Positions 50,664 to 61,539 of a stretch of 64,000 nucleotides of DNA are shown in pieces; within the stretch, counting starts at the first letter, position 1; each line of letters begins with the position of its first letter. Where the stretch lies: positions 123,939,503-124,003,502 of the forward strand of contig CM041783.1 in NCBI GenBank assembly GCA_023374045.1, in the 5' to 3' direction. The position numbers were made by a program, and so were the translations under genes. Below the pieces are notes generated by a model that worked only from the letters and a program-made list of their open reading frames with translations, was not told where the DNA came from and did not search any database. This stretch comes from Limonium bicolor. Its lineage: Eukaryota; Streptophyta; Magnoliopsida; Caryophyllales; Plumbaginaceae.

Positions 50664-52025
50664 TGTAACACCCCTACTAAATCACTTAACAATAACTTAA
50701 ATCGCAGCGGAAAAACAACTAAACAATAACTAAATGATTCGGTGCTACAACGCCGTCAACCACCCACGTGGTTAATAAGGCAGAATAAATACAAGTGTAC
50801 CGGTCTGATGATCAGACTCCCGAGCATTAGGTAACAACAACCATATATGCATAACCAACATACCGAGTACTTAATACAAACTGTCACTGAAAACTGTACA
50901 CATTAACTCCACTGTCAACTGTAACACGAACCAAACCAAAATATATCGCCACGGGAGCACAGGCGCATCCCGGGCTCAACATCCAAAATAACCAAAAATA
51001 ATTCTGCAGCCTAGAATCTATAGCCATTCCGCCTCCTCGATCCTCATCCTGCAGTAATAATATGGAGCCCCCGTGGGGGTCAGCAACCCTTGACTGGTAT
51101 GGTTAACGCGCAGCCCATCGGCTACCGGGATACACGCAACTAATTGTCATGATGACATGACATTCATTTTAACATATAACATTTACATATGGCATAGCAA
51201 CAATATTGCATAGCACAACCTCACATACATAGTGGATACACTTTCCACAACAACAACCCAGAAGGTTAAACAACATAAGAAGCCTAGAGAATGGTTCACC
51301 CTCATGTTAAGCTTGTTACACACACTCATTACCGTTCTGTTAGTCGAACGAGTAACTTAAGTCACAGATGGTTCGGATATTGTGACCCGAACACACCACA
51401 CAAACACATGTTCCCACTAAACCGATCATAAGTCAGAATAGGTAAGCTTTGGAGGAAGCTAGCGGGAGATCGAACGCCAAATAAAGGAGAACAATCTTAA
51501 CATCATAAGAGTCGAATCTGATACAGATATCTACTCTTATACTTAGACGCGTGACTGGACAACTGGATTCCTCACTCCCTAGTTAGCACTTGTTAGAAGT
51601 TCAACAGTGGAACTTAACAAACAATTCACAAGCAAGTAGTAAGTCATGTTAGACACACACAAGGGAAATGAGTCACGTCATAACATCACAATAATATAAA
51701 CAACTGTAAACTCATTACATGACTTAAATCTTACAAGGTCGTAAACACACAGAAAAACAAACAACACACAAGCCGGTGTAAACTGGTAGGCAACAGACTG
51801 CAAGAAAACCATACCTTGGTCCTTGATTCGATTGATTTTCACCGTAGGCCACTCCTATACATAATTAAGAATTTCGGTTAATTAACTCACTTAACTTCAA
51901 ATTTACTAAGTGTTTAACATGGTTATTTGACATGTTTTAATGCCCAAACTTAGCCTTTATTACCTACATTATACCCCCTAGGGTTAACTACTTAAGCCAC
52001 ACTTTGTTTGTTTTTTAACAAGTTT

Positions 52026-52437
52026 GGGTCCGACCGAACTTACCGACCGACCTTAAACAAGGTCAGTCCATTCGAGAACACACATTACCGTCAAAAATTC
52101 TACTCCGACCGATCTTGCAAATTCGGTCGCAAGATCGGTCTATTCCCGAGAGTTTTTCCCCTTTGAAAGCTCAGGCCCGACCGATCTTGACAAGTCCGGT
52201 CGCAAGATCGGGCGATTCCCGAGACTCTCTCACGTACAAAAATTCAGGCATGACCGAACTTGTAAGTCCGGTCCCAAGGTCGGTCTATTCCAGAGACTCA
52301 AACCGTACTAAAAATCCATGCCTGACTGACCTTGCAAGTCCGGTCCCCAAGGTCGGTCCATTCCAGAAACCATTTCTCGCAGGGTAAACTGGGCTCGACC
52401 GACCTTGCAGGTCCGGTCCCCAAGGTCGGTCTGCTCC
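52026..52437. repeat. Hairpin array in LTR I (six units, ~72 bp)
   Basis: Units with CGACCGATCTTGCAA/GTCCGGTC and CAAGGTCGGTC stems separated by ATTCCAGAGAC-type spacers. Same position and period as in element A, different stem sequence. Confidence 0.8.
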
Positions 52438-54377
52438 AGACCCTTATTTTTAATTGCCCATTTAACTCCAAACATCCCCACATATATCCTAGTATGTTCT
52501 AACCTTATTTGGGCACTTCAAACACACCTCAAGACCTCCATTAAAATCCTTAAATCATTCACTAAAATCCTCCTCAAGCATTACACAAATTCTTATAAAA
52601 AGGTTTACACTTATAATGTTTTCCACTAAGTTTCTATGTGGTGTTTCATACCTATAACTTCCACTATTCCCAAATGTTTTCTCACCACTACAACATCATC
52701 TCCCAAGCATCTTTTCTTCCTAACCAAACTCCTTGAATATCTCTACAAGTGTATAGCTCCTCCATGCAACAAATCACTTCTTCTTATTCACCAACATTGC
52801 CCTAGTCCTAAACACAAACTCTCCATGATCTTAAACTATCCCAAAGCACTCATTTGCATTCTAAATCCTCTAAAACATTGCCTAATTCCTTTTTACAACT
52901 TAGAATACCTTAATTCATGTTTCTTTTACTAGTAGGACACTTAACCACCCTAAACACTTCCTAGCTCACCAAATCTCGTTTAAACACTTAGAACTTCGTG
53001 TATATTACCTAAATTTCGACATGGGTTCTACTAGAACATTACCAAGCCAAAACACATTGTTTTCACCATTAAACAATCAAGAACACTAAAATCCATCAAG
53101 AACATTCTTATACACAAAACTTCACTCATTTAAAACTACATCACAATATAGTGCATAATTTAAATTGCTTGGCACTTAGGCCCTTAAAGTGCATAAACCA
53201 TAAACACTGAATTTCCACAATATATTTGCCTTTGACCTGCAAATACACCCAACAATACATATGCCATTTACTAAGCCCTTGAGAGCATTTTTCTAAGTCA
53301 TTCACCATTGGCTCCTTATGTAGTTTTCATAAGCAATATAAGCTCATTTATCTTATGACATTAAACTACATTAGGTTAGCACATTTACCTCTTTTCCTCA
53401 CAACTTCTTTCTTGTTTCCTTGATTAAAATCGGCAAGGCTTTAGTTGCTTGACAACTTCTAAACATTATACAAATGATAAAATGAGTATACAAGCTTTAT
53501 GCTTCATCTCATCGTAAACCCTAGGTTATACATTGTTTTAAAACATTAAGATAGTTGTTTTACCTTGGTATTTGAAAGAGAGTTTGATTATGTAGCAAGA
53601 GAGGACTCCACCTAGTCCATGAAAGGTTGGAATGAAGCTAGAACAAAGCAATATAAAGAACCCCATCAATGGTGATTCTCGGTCAACATACAAACATGAA
53701 GGAAATGAAGTTTTTATTTGAGTTTCCTTACCTTGAAGCAAAGGAGAACAATAATATGTGAAAAGATGAGCTCAAGCTCCTCCCATGGAGATTCCTCTTG
53801 GCACCGAAATGGAGCTCTTGGGATTTTGAAAGGATGAAGTTGAAGAGCTTGGCAAGACAAAGAGAATGGTGGCCTTAGTTTTTTGATTTGGCAAAGTGAG
53901 CTAGGAGATAATGACAATGGAAGTTGGTGTTGGTACTATTGCAAAACCGTGAATGAGAGGAAGAAGCAAGGTATAAGAGAGGTTGGAGGCGTGGGAAATG
54001 AAGAGGGAAATGGGAGAATGAAGATAAGTTTACTTTTAAGAGATATTTATATGTTAAAGAAAATAGTAACTTAAGTAGTCATTCTTTATTTGTTTAACAA
54101 GCTAACAAGAGTGGTGACTCACCACTAAGAAAACCGACCCCCTTAATGTTGTTAGGGGTATTTTAGTCCTTGTTGACCAATTAAATTACTTATATTGACA
54201 TATGTATAATCTAGCTTATTTTAATTACTATTCACTAAAACAAGGCACAAAGTTGTGAAATTTTTGATTTCCCAATGATTTAGACTTACTAATGTGATAC
54301 TAAGTAGTACACATATTAATTAAAGAGTAATGATGGACATTTAGCCATTCAAAACTCATTTACAAGACAATTTTTCG

Positions 54378-54447
54378 AAAATGTGCTTTAAGACTCCTTA
54401 AAGCACATTTTGTGTTTTAAGACTCCTTAAAGCACATTTTGTGTTTT
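54378..54447. repeat. U3 hairpin with partial tandem copy in LTR I
   Basis: The AAAATGTGCTTTAAG stem as in G. The second half, TTAAGACTCCTTAAAGCAC and following bases, is repeated once more immediately downstream. Confidence 0.8.
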
Positions 54448-54705
54448 AACTTTTTTTCAAGCTTGGTTTTCTTTGGTAATTGGTTTAATATGTTCATTAG
54501 TATATACACAAGTCCTTGGTAAGCTCACTAGGTCTTAACCAAGTTTATCCCAAGCTTAGAGCACATTTTAGCCCTAATTGACTTTAAGGCATTCATTTGT
54601 GTTTTCTATGGTTTAAATTGTTTACTAATGTTTCTAAGACTCTTTTTAGTCTTAATATACCATATTTAAATGTTTAAACAACATACTAAGGTTTGGGGTA
54701 TTTCA

Positions 54706-54742
54706 ATCTACCCCCCTTAAAAGAACTTTGTCCTCAAAGTTC
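54706..54742 (-). promoter_or_regulatory. Polypurine tract and adjoining hairpin of element I
   Basis: On the minus strand TTTTAAGGGGGGTAGAT directly precedes the LTR. Beside it GAACTTTG pairs with CAAAGTTC (54723-54742), the A-T version of the C-G pair found in A and G. Confidence 0.8.
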
Positions 54743-54993
54743 ACACTTCCCACATATCCTAAATATTAGAACATGGGAATACATATAAACAATACTTCCA
54801 TAACAACATTAACAACATACTTACATAACATCGGACACAAGGTCCAAATAACATAACATCATTCAGACACAACGGTCTGTAACATAACAACATAACATAG
54901 ACGATGTATTTAAATATACGTCGTACACACATAACCGAAACGGCTCTACCCCCTTAAAATAGGGGTACGCCCCATACCCTATACATACAAATA
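54743..54993 (-). other. Non-coding 3' tail of element I internal region
   Basis: Lies between the chromodomain stop and the polypurine hairpin. It contains two short GGAC/GTCC and AGAC/GTCT hairpins (54831-54881) and a GGGTATGGGGCGTACCCC-type inverted repeat near 54962-54980. Confidence 0.6.
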
Positions 54994-57870
54994 CTAAGAA
55001 GTAAACAATGACGGGTACTTCGCCTTCATCTTATCTTCCAGCTCCCAGGTGGCCTCCTCAACGTCCTGGTTAGACCAGAGAACCTTCACCAGTCTCACTG
55101 ACTTATGGCGAGTGTCTCGAGTCTTAGTATCCAGAATCCGTACTGGAGTCTCCACTGATTGCATGGTCGGCTCTAAGGTTAGCCTTTCAGGCTAAAGTAC
55201 ATGAGACGAATGAGACATATATTTCTTCAACTGGGACACATGAAATACATCATGTACCTTGTCCAACTCGGCGGGTAAATCAAGTCGGTAAGCTACCGGG
55301 CCGATCCGCTCCGTCACAACATAAGGCCCCACATATTTTGGGCTCAACTTGCCTTTTTGGCCAAAACGAAACACTCCCTTCATGGGGGATACTCTAAGAA
55401 ATACCTGGTCACCCATGGCGAACTCCAGGTCACGTCTACGCACATCGGCGTATGATTTCTGCCTATCCTGAGCTGCCTTCATGTTATCCCGGATTTGGCG
55501 TACTTCTGCTTGAACTTGTTCCAGATACTCTAGTCCTATAATGTCCGTCTCACTCGAATCATCCCAGCATAAAGGCGTGCAGCATGGTCTACCGTATAAT
55601 TCCTGGAAGGGAGACATCTTGATCGAAGCATGGTAACTATTGTTGTAACTAAACGCGATCAGATGTAACTTGTCAATCCAGCTGGTCTGAAAATCAAGTG
55701 CACATGCACATAACATATCCTCAAGTGTCTGGATGGTGCGCTCACTCTGACCATCAGTCTGTGGGTGGAACGCTATACTTAGCTTCAGCTCGGTACCAAG
55801 CGCTTTCCGTGTGGATTTCCAATACCTTGAGAGGAATCTGGTATCCCTGTCAGAAACAATTGTTTTCGGAACCCCATGATGTCTTACAATCTCTCTGTCG
55901 AAGAGCTCTGCTAGTTTTGCCACTTTCCAGGTGTCCTTCATCGGTATGAATCGAGCCACCTTGGTCAGTCGGTCAACAACAACCCAAATCATATTCAGAC
56001 CTCCCCTTGTAGGCGGAAGCCCTACTACGAAGTCCATAGAAATGTCATGGAACTTCCACTCAGGCACTGGCATTGGCTGTACCATACCACCAGGCCGTCG
56101 GTGCTCAAACTTGACCTTCTGGCAAGTGAGACACCTCAATACATAATCATTCACATCCTTTTTCATTCCAGTCCACCAAAAATAACGTTTCATACCCTTA
56201 TACATCTTTGAAGCTCCGGGGTGAATCGAAATCGTAGAACAACGGGATTCACTCAGTATGCGCTCCTTCAGTTCAGCGCTACTCCTCGGAATACACAATC
56301 GGCCATTAAGCCTAATCAGGTCATCATCGTGGAGTCGGAAGTCGTACTTCTGACCCTCAAATGTGCCATCAATAAGCTTCTGTCTGATCTTCAACATATA
56401 CTGATCCGTCATCTGAGCACTCCGCACCTCTTCAACCAAGCTAGTATGAGAGACTAGCGAATGGAGAGAGTGTGCTCGGCGACACAATGCGTCAGCTACC
56501 ACATTTGCTTTCCCCTCTTTGTACTGTAGATTGATGTCGTAATCGTTTAGAAACACAACCCACCTTCTTTGTCTCATGTTCAACTCCTTCTGAGTAAACA
56601 AGTACTTCAAACTTTTGTGGTCAGAATAAATTGTCACACTTACCCCATACAAATAATGTCGCCACATCTTCAATGCGAAGACAATGGCACCCAGTTCTAA
56701 ATCGTGGGTAGGGTAGTTCTCTTCATGCTTCTTCAGCTGTCGGGAGGTGTATGCTACGACCTTCCCGTGTTGCATCAACACACAACCCATACCTCTGCCT
56801 GATGCGTCGCAATAGACCTCAAAACCATCTGGACCGTCTGGTATAGTCAAGACTGGTGCAGATGTCAGAGCATCCTTGAGGCTCTGAAAAGAACTCTCGC
56901 AGTCACCTGTCCACTCGAATGGAGCATCCTTCTTCATCAAGGAAGTCATCGGCTTCAAGACACTGGAGAAGTCCTTCACAAACCTCCTATAATATCCTGC
57001 CAGACCGAGGAAGCTCCTGACGTCGGTAACTGTCTTCGGCCTAGGCCAGGTGCGCACTGCATCAATCTTTGCCGGATCAACAGCGATCCCGGCCTCATAA
57101 ATCACGTGACCAAGAAAGGATACTTGGTCCAACCAAAATTCACACTTTGAAAACTTAGCATACAACTGATTCTTTCTCAATGTTTGTAACACATTTCTCA
57201 GGTGGCTTTCATGCTCACCTCTCGATTTCGAGTACATAAGTATATCGTCGATGAAGACTACCACTGACTTGTCCAACTGATCTTGGAACAAGCGGTTCAT
57301 TAAGTCCATGAACTTGGCTGGTGCATTGGATAAACAAAACGGCATAACCGTAAACTCATAATGTCCATATCTGGTTCTGAATGCGGTATTCTCAATGTCA
57401 CTGTCACGGATGGCAATCTGATGGTATCCGGATCGTAGATCTATATTGGAGAATACTGATGCTCCTTTCAACTGATCAAATAAGTCGTCAATGTGTGGTA
57501 AAGGATAACGGTTCTTCACCGTAACCGCATTCAGCTCTCGATAGTCAATACACAGGCGGAGGCTACCGTCCTTCTTCTTCACGAAGAGGACCGGCGCTCC
57601 CCATGGTGAAACGCTAGGGCGGATAACTCCCTTGTCGAGTACGTCTCTCAGCTGCTCCTTGAGCTCTGTCATTTTTGCTGGAGCCGTACGATAGGGCGCC
57701 TTCGCAATTGGTCTGGTGCCCGGAACCAAATCAATCTTAAACTCAACTTCCCGTGCTGGCGGCATGCCCGGCAGTTCCTTAGGAAATACATCAGGAAACT
57801 CCCACACTACCGGCACATCTGGGCTAAACTCTGGGTCTCTCTCTCTATGTCCTGGACATAGTAGAGGCAT
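54994..57870 (-). pseudogene. pol: Chromovirus pol: RT, RNase H, integrase, chromodomain (broken)
   Basis: An open frame of 892 codons (55192-57870) holds the Ty3/gypsy replication enzymes, which copy element RNA to DNA and insert it. The RT has the first Asp at residue 144 ([10 protein letters not shown]) and the FIDDIL box at 206-211. RNase H carries Asp355, Glu392 and Asp417. The integrase zinc finger keeps His550, Cys580 and Cys583, but the usual first His is Arg543. The integrase core has Asp613, Asp674 and Glu710 with DD35E spacing. Beyond a stop at 55192-55194 the same frame continues to 54996 with a chromodomain-like tail (LVKVLWSNQ, then EEATWELED), so that stop is a nonsense change. 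The conserved MPFGL box reads MPFCL. The frame is shifted by one base relative to the protease near 57840. Domain order is certain. Loss of activity is likely but not proven. Confidence 0.93.
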
Positions 57871-58415
57871 ACATCATTCCCTCGTCGTAATTCACGATAC
57901 ATAGCCATGTCGGTGATGATCTGAGTCGAAGGCTCCCTGGGCCTCCGGCGGTAAGATATTGTAACCCCAGACGGACTCCAAAGAAGCAGACGATGCTCGG
58001 CAAACAGGATTCTGCCCTTGTACCGCTCCAACTAGTTCATCCCGACAATCACATCAAAACCAAGTCCGTCGAACTCTATCAAGTCGATCGGAAACTCTTC
58101 ACCACAAATTCGTACAACAGCATGTCGGTGGTAGCGGGTACACCTGATCCGCTCTTTCGACGGGAGAGTGACTAGAAAGTCTGGCATCCCTTCACCGTCT
58201 AACCCCAGCCTCCTCGCAAAAGATAGCGAAAAAAATGTATGTGAGGCTCCGGAGTCAAACAAGATCGAAGCGTCCACGCCATTGACTGGAAAGGTACCGG
58301 TGAGGATTGTGCCGCTCTTGCCGGCTTCTGCCTCATTACAAACGCCCAGTATACCTCCCATTCCGAGTGCACAACCTAATTCATTGGCAAACAAATAAGC
58401 ATTTGGTAATAACAC
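57807..58415 (-). pseudogene. Retropepsin (protease) and PR-RT linker of element I, broken
   Basis: This frame reads an aspartic protease of the Ty3/gypsy polyprotein, which cuts Gag-Pol. Residues 50-60 of the 127-codon segment 58032-58415 contain the active-site box ILFDSGASHTF, and the segment ends in the DVIVGMN strand. There the family usually has a Trp codon, but this copy has TAG (58032-58034). The same frame then runs on to 57807 through the linker (ERYKGRILF) before losing phase with the RT frame near 57840. At least one nonsense change and one frameshift therefore separate protease from RT. Gag and the zinc knuckle are missing. The start near 58370-58415 is a truncation point rather than a true initiation codon. 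Confidence 0.85.
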
Positions 58416-58441
58416 GGTTGATATACTTCGAACAACTCCAC

Positions 58442-58447
58442 TTTATT
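58442..58447 (-). terminator. Candidate poly(A) signal AATAAA of the AlkB-like gene
   Basis: AATAAA on the minus strand, 117 bases after the AlkB stop codon and just before element I homology starts. The position is plausible for a plant gene. The motif is short, so confidence is moderate. Confidence 0.45.
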
Positions 58448-58564
58448 CATTAACATTCTTTTCTCACAACATACATTGGTTTGCACTGTTGACATAACTA
58501 ACACATACAACATCCTTAACATACACTGGTTTAACACATTACATGATTATACAAGGCTTTAAAA

Positions 58565-58698
58565 CTATCTGAAGGTCAAATTCAAACGTCTGGGTTTCAT
58601 GTGTGTGCCATTGATCACTACCGATGGTGCGGTATTCAGTTTGATCTTCCTGATGCCATGATATAGCATCCTTGACTGCCCACCCATAACTAGTACAT
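58565..58698 (-). pseudogene. AlkB-like 2OG-Fe(II) dioxygenase, C-terminal end (3' half of split exon)
   Basis: Downstream half of an AlkB-family coding exon, ending at the TAG 58565-58567. AlkB enzymes use Fe(II) and 2-oxoglutarate to demethylate alkylated nucleic acid bases. Visible here are GGQSRMLYHGI, whose His is the third iron ligand, and a C-terminal RRLNLTFR, whose arginines bind 2-oxoglutarate. Both match the family signature. Its upstream half is at 63864-64000, and the frame is uninterrupted once the 5.2-kb element J and one copy of the TACAT duplication are set aside. Motif style resembles plant AlkB homologues rather than the AlkB domains of plant RNA viruses. As it stands the coding sequence is split, so the allele is probably non-functional unless J is spliced out. 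Confidence 0.85.
58694..58698. repeat. Target-site duplication TACAT of element J, left copy
   Basis: Matches 63864-63868. Confidence 0.95.
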
Positions 58699-59621
58699 TG
58701 CAGACGTTATAATCTGAGTGGTTAGAACAGGTGTAATTAACATAAAAGAAAGAAATTAAAACCCAAAAATAACGTCGGGCTGCAAATAAATCCCGGTCGC
58801 AGTAGTATAGTGAAAATTGTAAGCAACCGGATGTCGAACCGTGGGACTAATGTACATATTATAGTACCTAAGCGTGTCACAAGAGGGGGGGGGATTAATT
58901 GACTTGTAAATAAAAAGGAAAGATAAGAATAAACTAAGTTGACAGATAAATTAAATGGAACTCTGGGTCAGGTTAATATGATCTGCATAATTAAGCTATC
59001 TCTACTGGTTTAATAATTTGGCAAGGTTCCTGTTATTTTCTTAAGGACTAAGTCATAGCCTCATAAGAACTCGTTCACCTGTAATGCAAGGTTCTAATCA
59101 AGGTTCAAGCAAAAGCCTGCGAACGGCAGAGGAGTATTTGAGGAATTACATTTGCAACTGAATACTAACTTATTAAATCATAACAAGTTTCCTCCAGTTT
59201 TACGCCTTAATTAACCTGTCTACTTATCACCTGGTCTGATCAAAATAGACATAGTAGAGCAATTTAATAAATTCGCGAGATCTATTAAAAAGGCGAGATG
59301 ACTTTTAAAACGTAACAAACTGTATATAAATAAACCAGTAGAAATATTGAATAATTAATACAGATACATAATAACTATTCCCAGAGTAAACGTAAACTAG
59401 CCTAACATATTAAATAGATAGATAGAGACGAGAGTAATAGAAATCATCCGTAATCACTCCGTCTCACTCTACTATTTTGTGTACGAAGGGCTAGAGGTGA
59501 GTTTGGTGGAATGAAGAGAAAATAAAATGGAGAAGACGGGAGAATGGGATAATGGATCGGTTGGAATACGGTAGTGTTTCTCGTCGGAAGGACTTGTTAT
59601 TTTCGAGCAGAAGCTCGTGGC

Positions 59622-59628
59622 TTTTATA
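59622..59628 (-). promoter_or_regulatory. Candidate TATA box in J left LTR
   Basis: CTATAAAAGCC on the minus strand. The copy in the sense 5' LTR is at 63281-63287, about 580 bases from the LTR start, a usual distance for a U3 promoter. Confidence 0.5.
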
Positions 59629-59834
59629 GAAGAAAAGAAGAAGCAGGCAGAGGAGATAACAGACGCGTGAGCAAGTTGAGGAAATGATTGAGCTCATTGA
59701 TTGCACAGGGGACAGAGCTCACGCGTGAATTAAGGTAGGCGCAGACAGTGTGGACGAGTGGGCGAGTTGAAGACAGTCGGTGGAGGTAAGTTGTAGACGA
59801 CGACGGGCGAAGAAGAAACTGGTGGCGAGGCACA

Positions 59835-59983
59835 ACCGCCTCCTTGACCGCCAGCTAGTGGGCGGTTGCCACACTCGAGTCCGCCTCCTTAACCGCCAGA
59901 TATGAGGCGGTCTTCCTAGCCTTGTCCGCCACATTGACCGCCAGGCGGTTGCCTCAGAGTGGTCCGCCCCCTTATGGGCGGTC
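59835..59983. repeat. GGCGGT/ACCGCC hairpin array in J left LTR
   Basis: Three or four units such as ACCGCCAGCTAGTGGGCGGT, about 50 bp apart. The same array is at 63494-63642. Confidence 0.8.
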
Positions 59984-60204
59984 GTGCTTGCGGTTGCACC
60001 ACTGCTTCCGTGAGCTTGTTTAATCCTCTATATAATATATGTGGGTATGTGGTATTTTTCCTATATTTTAACACATATAATACATCAGTTAATATAACAA
60101 CATAAATATAGGAAAAACCCAAGATAAGTGAGAAACATTACTAAAAATGCTATAATTAATAAGGTGATTAAACCTTAAATAGTCTATATGTTTTGCACTT
60201 ATCA

Positions 60205-60245
60205 AACTTCCTCACACTTGACTTTTGCTTGTCCTCAAGCAAATA
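60205..60245 (-). promoter_or_regulatory. Polypurine-side region of element J
   Basis: On the minus strand CTTGAGGACAAGCAAAAGTC and then AAGTGTGAGGAAGTT immediately precede the 3' LTR. This is the standard layout in Tat/Athila-type elements. Confidence 0.75.
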
Positions 60246-61539
60246 AGGAATAGAATTATCTCTAAGCCATAATAATAAAACAAGATTAAACAAGTGTAGA
60301 AGGGAATTTAGACAAAGTGACAATTGAAAGAATAATTCTGCTCTTAGAAGTAGGTTTTATAAACAGTGAAGAAGAACAATTTAATAAAAGCATAGAAAAA
60401 CTAGACTGCAGAAAACAAGTTAGATTAACCTGGGATTTTCAACCAATTTCAATTCTCCAACCCGGGATGACAAGGGGTGTGAAGTAATGCCTTATTCCGC
60501 AATACCTTTCAACACCACGTGCTCATGTTCATAAATATAAATTGCAATCTTTTACATCTCTTTTTTTTCCTTTTGAATGCAAAAATTGTATATACAGAAC
60601 ATCAAATTTTTTAAAAAAAATTGCATAATTTTTCTGTACCCCAGACTTTTCTCTCTATCCTTGTAGCGGTGTTGGGTCTTCTATCCCAGATCACGAGACC
60701 TTAGGTAGATAGGTGTTAAAGCACCCCAAAGAACTTAATAACCGGATAGACGAGGCCTGTTTTGGTTAGAAAAATTCATAAACAACGGAGTACCTTGTCT
60801 TTGTCCTTTTCTTTCCTTGACTTTCCACATATTCCATAATCCCAAGCTAAACTAAATTGGTTTTTACAATTAGCAGATCTATCATTTTTTTTTGAGTAAA
60901 AATAGAGTATTTTGAAGGAAAATAATTTTATACAAACTCCTTTAAAATAAAACTACCTTTCAGTTGTCACTTGACATAATTTCAGACACTTCTACAATTA
61001 TTTATCTCATTTTTCAATTTTTTTTTAGGCAGTTTAGAGTAGCAAAAAGCGAGTGTGGCATTATCGAACAACTGTCATATTTTCAGGGAAAGGTCTCTCC
61101 TTCCTCACACTTAAGATGAGCAATGTCCTCATTGATCAAAATTAAATCAAGAAAAGGACCTTTCAAAATATGACAGACTCATAAAGGATTAAAGAAAGGA
61201 AGAACTGAAACTCCCCTTGTATCGTAGATTGAGGAAGGTATCCTTCCTCACACTTAAAGCTTTGGTAGGGGTGAGATGTTCCTGACACTTAAGTTCAGTC
61301 GTCGAATTGTGTAAGATGTTCCTGTAATAATATTCTAACAGCCAGAAGAACTCAAGTTAATTCTCCTCGTTCTCTCTCCTCTCTTTTATTTATAGAAAAC
61401 ATATATAGAAATAATTATGGAACACAAAAACATAAAACAAAAATAGTAAGACAATAAAAGTAAAAAAAAAAAAAGTTCATCCGGGTTGCCTCCCGGGAAG
61501 CTGCCCTTATTTATAGTCTTTGGCTAGACGTCTGCTTCG
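60246..61539 (-). mobile_element. Element J internal region, non-coding part
   Basis: No gene seen. It includes two further copies of the AAGTGTGAGGAAGGA motif (minus strand, near 61094-61110 and 61233-61253) that imitate the polypurine side, and a degraded third near 61283-61290. Confidence 0.7.

Larger units (their letters stand above)
50664..54705 (-). mobile_element. Element I 3' LTR (4042 bp)
   Basis: Starts TGTAACACCCC and ends GGGGTATTTCA. The last ~500 bp closely match the G LTRs. The first part is divergent. It contains the hairpin array 52026-52437 and the U3 hairpin 54378-54411 with a partial tandem copy behind it. Short frames at 52115-54074 show no conserved domain. Confidence 0.9.
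50664..58415 (-). mobile_element. Element I: Ty3/gypsy chromovirus (Tekay/Del-like), 5'-truncated
   Basis: Minus-strand element with a 3' LTR (50664-54705), polypurine tract, chromodomain, integrase, RNase H, RT and protease reading right to left. The gag region, PBS and 5' LTR are absent: homology stops just upstream of the protease (about 58370-58415), where AlkB-gene 3' sequence begins. The five bases before the LTR (TATTA, 50659-50663) have no partner at the right end, so a deletion rather than a clean insertion made this boundary. The chromodomain after the integrase places it among chromoviruses. The Tekay/Del assignment is an inference from LTR length and ends. Confidence 0.85.
58699..60204 (-). 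mobile_element. Element J left LTR (1506 bp, sense 3' LTR)
   Basis: Carries a GGCGGT/ACCGCC hairpin array (59835-59983) and a TATAAAA motif on the minus strand (59622-59628). Frames at 59491-60122 recur in both LTRs and match no protein I know. Confidence 0.93.

Noticed and set aside
60541..60640. Low-complexity T- and A-rich stretches as a poly(A) retrogene tail
   Set aside because: They lie within J internal sequence and no processed gene is attached.
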